Source of the DNA: Primulina eburnea
Lineage: Eukaryota; Streptophyta; Magnoliopsida; Lamiales; Gesneriaceae
Direction: 5' to 3'
NCBI RefSeq assembly: GCF_022965805.1
Contig: NC_133103.1
Coordinates: 50,542,386 to 50,606,385, forward strand
DNA length: 64,000 nucleotides
Shown here: piece after piece, positions 57,186-64,000 of the stretch
Layout: each line of letters opens with the position of its first letter
How positions within the stretch are numbered: the first letter of the stretch is position 1
Made by a program: the position numbers and the translations under genes
Notes under the pieces: generated by a model
Databases searched by the model: none
The model's input: the letters and a program-made list of their open reading frames with translations, nothing else
Told to the model about the DNA's origin: nothing

Positions 57186-59215
57186 GAAAATGATGATCCT
57201 TGACTTCCTTTGATCAAATATTATTTTCTTGCTTTAAACTATGATATTGTAGTGTTTTTGGTTCTTTTAAAAAGAAGTTTAAAGTATCAATTATGCTAAC
57301 TCATTCATGTATAACTAGACCATATGAGTCAACATGGAATTCTTTTCTTAAAAGTAGTTGTGTCCATAGTTATTAAAAGCAACGCCGCGAAGCGCGCGTT
57401 TTAAAAAAGTGGATTGATATTTTTGAGGTAAATAAAAATTAACTCGACCCAACGAAGTTGAAGCCCGTGACTATTTATGTGTGACTTTTTTATCAGAAAG
57501 TTCAAAAGTCCTCTATGCAAACTTTTAATGTAATCTTCCCCCTATTATGACATAGTTGAGGAGAAGGATGAAAAAGAATTTGACTATTTAGATGATACAG
57601 TAATATGCAAACTTTTATTCTAATTTTTTCTACACTATCAACTTACCACTGTTTTGGAAGATGATGATGATGGGGATGATGAAAACATAGTTGATGATTT
57701 AGATATTTGAATTTTTTTTGCTTAATATATCATGAATTGATGACTTACTGTGGAAAACGGCTATATCCAATTGCTGCAGAAAAACAGTGAAATAAAATAT
57801 TACAGGATTTAACAAGGTTCTAAATGTGTCTTACATCCTTGGAGTTCTTAGCACCACTCCTGTTTGGAAACACAATTTAAGTGTGTGAGTACTGTATTAG
57901 ATCATCAATTGTCCATGATTAGTATTTCTGGACGATTTATACTCTCATGTGGTCTGGGGATAAAGGATGCGCCAGTTCAAATTTTTAAAATGAACATATC
58001 TGGTTTATAATTCCATTTTTTTTTATGATTAGAATATGTGTTGATTCATAATTTAATTTCCTCGTACAGATGTAAAGTAGATAATCTTTGTGAACTCGCA
58101 TGTTTTGGGCTGTGTATTACACTTGCTTTTTGTGGATGGTGTTACCTTTTGCAGCGGCATTTCTTCTGGATGGAGTTCTTTTTCCGCATGACACTAAGTA
58201 ACCTCTGTGCACCACTGTAGCGACTAAAGATATATAGATTTGTAATTAGATTTTCCACAACTGTTTGTGAACTCATGTACTCTTAGCCAGTGTATGCTGC
58301 TTATATGGGAATCCATGTTGCTTGAAATTGTACAGAAATTATAAATGCTTTTGTCAATGGATGATTCTAACTTAAATTTTTTGAATTCCATAAGAATTAA
58401 AGGATAAAGAAGCATGAAATTAAGACATTTATGAAAAGTATGCACCTGTGTGAGTTGAAGTTGGGGACGCGGATTTTTTGCGGTTTGAGACAGAATAAGT
58501 GAAGGTCTTTTGGGGTCCTTCACTTATTCTTATTTAACCTGAGGGTAGTAACATTCAACAATCAACCCTATGAAGTTCTGACTTTGGCTTCTGTTTGATT
58601 TTTTTTTTTTAAAAGCTCGAAATTTCAAGATTCTTGGATGTGGAATCTGTGCTAAATGCACACACTTTGTGTTGCATCAGAGACAATAAAACTTGTGATG
58701 CTGTAACAATGTTGTTCAATTACTATGTTTTTAACGAGTTCTATTACTGTAGGATGCCGCCAGTTGGTATTTGAAATTTACATGCCGATATTAGAGTATA
58801 CATGTTATTTTGAACATAGACATTACTGATACTAGAAATTCGTTGCATCTAGATGCGTGAGTGATATTTTCTGAGAAGGATTTGTTCATCTTCCACGAAA
58901 GCGAATTGTATCGATTATAACTTTCGAGGGTCGGGAAATTTTTTTTACTTTTCTTATCGTATTTGGATAGGAATATCAGATTTCGTTCATTCCATTGGTA
59001 TGTTCCGAGGTCCTTGTAAGTGTAGTTGTTTATTAGAGCTTTATAATTATGCAAACCAAAGCTAGATTTTCAGTCAAGTTATTTCATGTAGTTGTATTAA
59101 TCATAAACCTGATAGACAGGAAGCTCACAGGGGGTCCATATTTGCTATTAACAATAATATGTTGCCTTTTGTAGTTTTACTTTCTTTGATTTTATGTTTT
59201 TGCTTATATATAATT
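57186..59215. other. Gene-free or unrecognised region
   Basis: Short frames only. An acidic stretch readable on the plus strand near 57660-57710 (LEDDDDGDDENIVDDLDI, then a stop) could be the tail of a hAT-type transposase, but nothing upstream supports it. The frame at 58038-58220 is Cys/Trp-rich and unrecognised. Confidence 0.35.
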
Positions 59216-59540
59216 TGGTGTTGAAACTAACTGAATCAAGCCAAATATTAGTAAAAAAAATTAAGGCTCGAATTCAGCTTGAATGAAGTATATTCGAGTT
59301 CGAGCACGATTTGAAACTCGTACAAATTTAAGTTTCTTGGTTCGAGTGGTGGCCTATTCGCGAGCTATTCGAACTATTACTCGAACATTAAGGTTCGAGT
59401 CCGAAAAGCTCGAAAAATGAATATATTTAATAAATAATTATATTAATAAAATATAAAATAATTTTAACTCTGGTTCGATAATTTAGAATCAAACAAGCTT
59501 GAAAAACTCGTGAACCAGTATATACATTCAGTCATCTTGA
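59216..59540. repeat. TTCGAG-rich repeat element
   Basis: Repeated TTCGAG/CTCGAA words (TATTCGAGTTCGAGC, CTATTCGAACTATTACTCGAA, GGTTCGAGTCC) form imperfect inverted repeats around AT-rich DNA. A small non-coding element is likely; termini are not defined. Confidence 0.4.
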
Positions 59541-60497
59541 AAATTCTGCCTTAGACATTTTCCCCCCCTTGAGTTGGGGAGGATTGTTATAATTTGGTCT
59601 TGAATCGAAATTTCGTCCCAAATTTGGTACCTTAGGTGTGTGAGTGATAAGATAGACGCTGTCTCGATTGTTAGGCATGGCTATGTTTGCAGTAGAAAAT
59701 TTTCCGTCGTCACACAATGAATTTTTCGAGTCCGAGCTAATCACTGTGTTAATGAGTTGTGCATATACAAGGATTGGTAATGGTTTTACATAATGTGTGC
59801 ATATGTAAAAAGTAATCATATATTATTATAATACAAGAAATATTAAAAAGGTCACTATTTTCTATTGAAAATGAATTAAAACTGCGGAGAAACTGAAAGG
59901 TAGTACATGTCCACAACCCAATTTAGACAATATAAAGAACAAAAATCGGAAAACTGACAAGCATAAGAACATAATATCGCAATTTTCCTTGTATTATAAA
60001 TATAATATTTTTTTTTTCTTATATATATATTATTAAGATACAAAAATATTTTAAAATCAATTTTAAGTTAATGATCAAGATCACAGGTTTCTGAGGTTTA
60101 GAAGGAATTAATTTATGAGCTCGGGCTCAAAATAGCTTCAGCAAGTTGAACTTGCGCATGTTTGGCTATTTTGGCCGATGAAATGACAATCACTGGCACG
60201 CTTCCAAGCTCCGCTAGTCAATCCTATTTCCGATAGGGGCACTTGACAATTGAATCCGATTTTGACCATGGACATAATGGTGCCCTGTTTCTTGGAAAGG
60301 TTATACAAGAATAGATGAGGATTTAGGCTGTCGAACATGTGCTAGTTTTCGATTAACGGGATCCCTGGGGGGAACTGGTTTTTTTTGTGGTGTTTTTCGT
60401 GCGACCGATGGATCAAAATGCTGATAACTGTGAAAAGTAGGAGTGGAAAAGAGAAGCTCGTTAAGCTTTGAAAAAGCTCCATTTTGATGCTAAGAAC
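59541..60497. other. Gene-free region
   Basis: The frames at 59819-59532 and 60338-60138 (minus) show no family features. No gene is supported. Confidence 0.35.
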
Positions 60498-60898
60498 CAC
60501 TGTTTTCAAAACCGGACCGGACCGGCCGGTCGGACCGGTTCAACCGCGAACCGGCCTCTAGACCGGTCCGGAGATAAGGAAAAAACCGGAAAACCGGTTT
60601 AACTGGAAAAAACCGGTTAAAACCCGGTTAAACCGGAAAAAACAGGAAAAACCGGAAACCGAAAACCGGTTAAAACCCGGAAAAACCGGAAAAGTGGTGT
60701 TTATTTGGATATTTGTTATAATTTTCATCTTAAAAATTAAGTAAAACTATAAAAACATAAATAATCAATATTTTACTATTTTATTTATTATATAAAATAA
60801 TAAAATATTAATTTTATTGATCCGGTTCGACCGAACTCGGTTGAACCATTTTTTAAGGCTTAACCGGTTCGACTAACGGTCCGGTTGTAAAAACACTG
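60498..60898. mobile_element. hAT-like MITE with 8-bp target duplication
   Basis: The left end is CACTGTTTTCAAAACCGGAC and the reverse complement of the right end is CAGTGTTTTTACAACCGGAC. The perfect 8-bp direct repeat CTAAGAAC flanks it (60490-60497, 60899-60906), as expected for the hAT superfamily. The 401-bp element is non-coding; its left half is full of AACCGG/CCGGTT words. Confidence 0.88.
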
Positions 60899-61250
60899 CT
60901 AAGAACATACAATAATTGATCAGTATTGGGTTACAGGCAACATTATGAATCTTTTAAGGAATTAATGCTGACTTCTGATCGAGTTGTTCATTCTTTAGTT
61001 CTTTTTGTTTTTTCATCTCATTTATCTTTTTTGTTGGGTAAATGAGACTTTTTCTACTTGACTTGTGGATCCTATATTGATATATATTTCATGATTCACA
61101 GGTTGCTTGTTCTAAAAAAAAAAAATTAATTTAGTAAAATGGTTTTCTATAGTTGGTGGAGACAACATCAACCACTTTTCCATTACTGGACCTTGGTCTA
61201 TAGAAATTTGGTATTGGGTTCCCACGGGGATTAGTCCCTCAATCAAGTTT
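60899..61250. other. Gene-free DNA
   Basis: No gene. TTGGGTTCCCACGGGGATTAGTCCC at the end hints at the beginning of an LTR-like tract. Confidence 0.4.
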
Positions 61251-62720
61251 CATTGGGGCTTAGTACCTCACGAATCCCTATTTTCTTACCGTCACAATTA
61301 AGCATTCAAAATATTTTCAACATTTCCACCACTTCATAAAAATACATGCATATACATCATTTTCTTTTAAACCAAGTATGCAACACGTCTTTTAATATTT
61401 CACCTTTTCCATAATAAAATTCGATGTTCTTTCAAAATAAACATTTTAACATTCATTACAGCACCAAGAAAGTGCCAGTACTCCTAACATTTTTCAGGTA
61501 TAAAATAACTGTTTTACCCATCCTAGGACCTAGACCGAATTCTTAGGAACCTACCGGACCAGCCTTAGTTAATCATGCACGAGGACGTGCATGGTTCTCC
61601 AATCCTTGCGCGCGGCTACGGCTAGGAAGTTCCCTAGCCGTGTGCCTACCCTATCCAGCCTCTCCAGCCATGCGTGGACCGCCATGGCTCGATGCTAGGA
61701 CTCTCATGAGCCCAGCCCCTCGCCTGGAAAGCACCCCGTGCGGCCTCCCCCTTTTATCCTCCCAAAACCTTGCCCTAGCTATTCATGATTCCAAATTTTC
61801 GTTTTTTTTTCCCTTCATGTCCAGCCCTTGTACAACCCAATCTAGGGCTCCTAAATCAAGCCCATATCAACCCTAACCTGGCATCCTCTTCTGCAACATC
61901 AATACAATGAGTTTCATGTCAAAAAAACACAAGTTTTCCATGTATATGCCATAAAAACGAAAATAAAAGGAGGGACATCAGATTTTTGATGCAACCATTA
62001 TATTCACACATAATATGGTATGTATGATGAGAAAAGAAAGAATAAGGTGTGCCTTTGCGTGGTTCAAGCACGGATATTCAATTCTAAATGCGAGGGACGT
62101 TGTCGGAGAGACGAAGAATCCTTAATGCATTTTTCCTTCAAAGTTGACGTGAATTGCTTCAAAAACATGTGGCTTGTGTTCGTGTGGGGTGGGGAGAGAA
62201 ACCCTAGGTTTCTAATGCTTTGAGTGTGTAATATGAAGTGTTTTGTGGTTTAGAAACTCTATCTTTGGATATAAATAAATGGATAGAAAGCTAGGCCCAA
62301 TAACCTCGGTATAATAGACCCATTAGGCCCATTATAATGTATGAAAAATATATTGTTTAGGAAAGTTTTCGAAAATAATAATCGAGCCTCCAAAAAGTTC
62401 TTGTTTTCTTCAAAAATCGATTACCGATTTAAAATACGACTCGGCATGTAAAAACATCTCAAAATTACCATTTTCAAAAATTACCTATTAAATATACCAT
62501 ATATTAAATAATTAAAAATAATCATTTATTAAAAATATTTTCTCTTTACAGTCCCTAGTCTCCGTTCTTCGGTTGCGTCTCGAATAACCCTTGAAAACAC
62601 AGTTTTATGCATTCTAATAAAAAATCATATTTTTAACATATAAACATGCCTACCATATATAAATAATGCAACTAATAATTTAATTAAGCATTTTTCATTT
62701 TTTCTAGATTCGCATGTAGT
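61251..62720 (-). repeat. Old LTR-like tract related to the LARD-type LTR
   Basis: It has the same internal order as the LTRs at 7986-10795 but is strongly diverged: an AT-rich opening, a GC-richer block (61520-61890), then an AAAAATTACCATTTTCAAAAATT motif and a CAGTCCCTAGTCTCCGTTCTTCG segment comparable to TTCTCCGGTCTCCGATCCTCG. The frame 61640-61876 is inside the GC-rich block and is not a gene. Termini are not defined. Confidence 0.45.
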
Positions 62721-63265
62721 TGGATTAAGTTATCGCATTTTGGACCTTATAGATAAGGTCATGATGTGGTGGATTAAAATAACCGTTTTTTGGCCTCGCC
62801 TCTTAGAAGAGTAACATATAGGTGACTGATCAGTAAACCATGAAAAATGAGATGATTTGCAATGTTATGTTTATTCATATTGGATTCAACATGCATATTA
62901 TTGAAATTATATGTGTATCCTTGGTATTTGTTACGCACGATCGACCTCATTTACTGAGTATTTCTCCAAATATTCACCCTTACTTCCTCCTCCCATATAA
63001 GAACGAAGAATAAATTGATAGAGAAGAACAAGAATATTCATGAGATAGTGAAAATGTCACTTCATTCAAAACCAGTCCTGTTATTTTGTTTTTGTTACTT
63101 TTTACGCTTCCACATTTCGTTCAAATTTTGTAAAGACATTGATATGATTTCTGAAATAGACTGCTTTGGATATTTGATTACTACGAGGCTTGTTGTTTAC
63201 AAATTGTGTGATTGTGAAACAACGCCAATGTTGGCCAACCTCGATCTCGGGACATGACATTTAAG
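62721..63265. other. Unassigned DNA left of a primer-site motif
   Basis: It ends CTCGATCTCGGGACATGACA before TTTAAG and the primer-site motif, so it may contain a diverged 5' LTR. The frame 63015-63257 is unrecognised. Confidence 0.35.
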
Positions 63266-63756
63266 TGGTATCAGAGCCTTCACTTAGTACGGCATGGTTC
63301 GAGAACGGACCAAGCGGAAGCCGGTGGGCATGTGATGCCCGAAACACATTGCTATACTTCGAATATATAGGACGAAGAGGGCAGGGAGTGATCGCTGATG
63401 CCATGAGGTTTCACGGACAATGAGAGGCTCCTAGCATACTTCTAAGCGAAGGGAACATGAATGAATCGATCTCACGTCGGAATGAGAAGAATTCCAAAAT
63501 TGTTCAGGTATGAGACTGCAGTTGAGAAACGCTTAAAATGTTTGATATGTACTACTCATATCAAGAAGGTGCTGTTTTTTTCTTTTGGGGGTTCATCATA
63601 TAAAAATTACAAAATTAAGCGTGCTTGACTTGTGGTGATTCTTGTATGGGTGATCTCTTGGGAATTTTCCTAGGAAATGCGCTAGTGAGGATATAAGTAC
63701 GCTGGAAAGACTCGTCTTGGTACAGTAGGGACAGTCGTCGAATCTGGGACGTTACA
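63266..63756 (+). mobile_element. Cassandra-like TRIM (primer site, interior, 3' LTR)
   Basis: The primer site TGGTATCAGAGCC (63266-63278) is followed by about 250 bp of non-coding interior. The LTR-like part contains a 5S rRNA-like segment (63613-63680: AATTAAGCGTGCTTGACT, then GTATGGGTGATCTCTTGGGA). The element ends GTCGAATCTGGGACGTTACA at 63756. The same end occurs at 23251. Cassandra elements are defined by 5S sequence in their LTRs. The 5' LTR was not recognised. Confidence 0.65.
63613..63680 (+). other. 5S rRNA-like segment within the LTR
   Basis: Matches the A-box/IE/C-box part of plant 5S rRNA with substitutions (plant consensus TTAAGCGTGCTTGGG and GGATGGGTGACCTCCTGGGA). It is not a functional 5S gene: the 5' half of the rRNA is missing. 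Confidence 0.6.
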
Positions 63757-63764
63757 ATTAGGCT

Positions 63765-64000
63765 TTCTACTAATTTAGTTAAATTTAGGGTTTTAGTCCA
63801 TTAAGTTTTCAAAGTTTGATTTTTGTATACAACAATTTAATTTTTGACTATTTTGGTTAAATTGCTAACGTGATATCTGACAAGTCAGCATTTTCCAATA
63901 TCACGTCACCAATTATACCAAAATGATAAAAAATTAAAAGTTAGTATAAAAAAAAATTTGAAAACTTAGTGGATTAAAACACTAAATTGAACAAGTTAGT
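63765..64000. mobile_element. MITE with long terminal inverted repeats, at window edge
   Basis: The left arm contains GGGTTTTAGTCCATTAAGTTT and the reverse complement of the right arm contains GTGTTTTAATCCACTAAGTTT; both then read TCAAA. About 236 bp, non-coding. The right end may continue beyond the window. Confidence 0.6.

Noticed and set aside
61640..61876. 78-codon Pro/Ser-rich plus-strand frame
   Set aside because: Falls in the GC-rich block of an LTR-like tract; no family features.
63266..63278. Possible tRNA gene
   Set aside because: Only the tRNA-complementary primer motif is present, with no cloverleaf. No tRNA genes were recognised anywhere in the window.
63613..63680. 5S rRNA gene
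   Set aside because: Only the 3' half-like control region matches, with substitutions, and it sits in an LTR.

Overview
The window is nuclear DNA of a flowering plant, almost certainly a eudicot. It is AT-rich, with GT-AG introns, plant LTR, LINE, MULE and MITE families, and two recognisable plant gene families. I cannot name the species; the repeat style looks asterid-like, but that is a guess. Real host genes are few: one glycolipid-transfer-protein gene of the ACD11 type (four exons, 17442-25470), a partial second copy lacking exon 1 (38867-40687), and two intronless SUVH2/SUVH9-type genes in tandem (36016-37956 and 42897-44834). Nearly everything else is transposable-element or integrated-virus sequence.

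Layout. 1-1640 is gene-free repeat-like DNA. About 1640-17068 holds a decayed endogenous pararetrovirus on the minus strand. It has a tRNA-Met primer site at 17056-17068, then capsid-like, movement-protein-like, protease/RT/RNase H and transactivator-like remnants toward lower coordinates. A young non-autonomous LTR retrotransposon (7986-16176, LTRs 2.8 kb, target duplication GTATT) is nested in it. The ACD11 gene begins about 370 bp beyond the virus end. Its 6.1-kb intron 1 holds a minus-strand Ty3/gypsy chromovirus, a 5S-bearing Cassandra-like LTR fragment and a foldback element.

A tandem duplication covers ACD11 exons 2-4 plus the SUVH gene. Unit 1 is 23603-38711 and unit 2 is 38712-45560. 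The junction shows only a TGT microhomology, and one breakpoint lies inside the foldback element of ACD11 intron 1. Unit 1 carries two extra blocks absent from unit 2: about 1 kb containing a LINE 3' end, and a 7.3-kb Mutator-like element (27780-35087). The latter has long terminal inverted repeats and a 9-10 bp target duplication. Inside it a MuDR-type transposase pseudogene and a plant-mobile-domain (PMD) gene are convergent, the arrangement of mudrA/mudrB in maize MuDR. Unit 2 preserves the empty site.

45561-64000 holds further repeats: two copies of an unidentified dispersed repeat, a near-complete but mutated L1-type LINE on the minus strand (49805-54266), several foldback/MITE elements (one hAT-like with a perfect 8-bp target duplication), an old LTR-like tract and a Cassandra-like TRIM at the right edge.

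Functionally, the conserved genes are a sphingolipid-transfer protein (ACD11, cell-death control) and a non-catalytic SUVH that in Arabidopsis recruits Pol V to methylated DNA. An RNA-directed DNA methylation factor is therefore duplicated here inside a dense cluster of the kind of elements that pathway silences.
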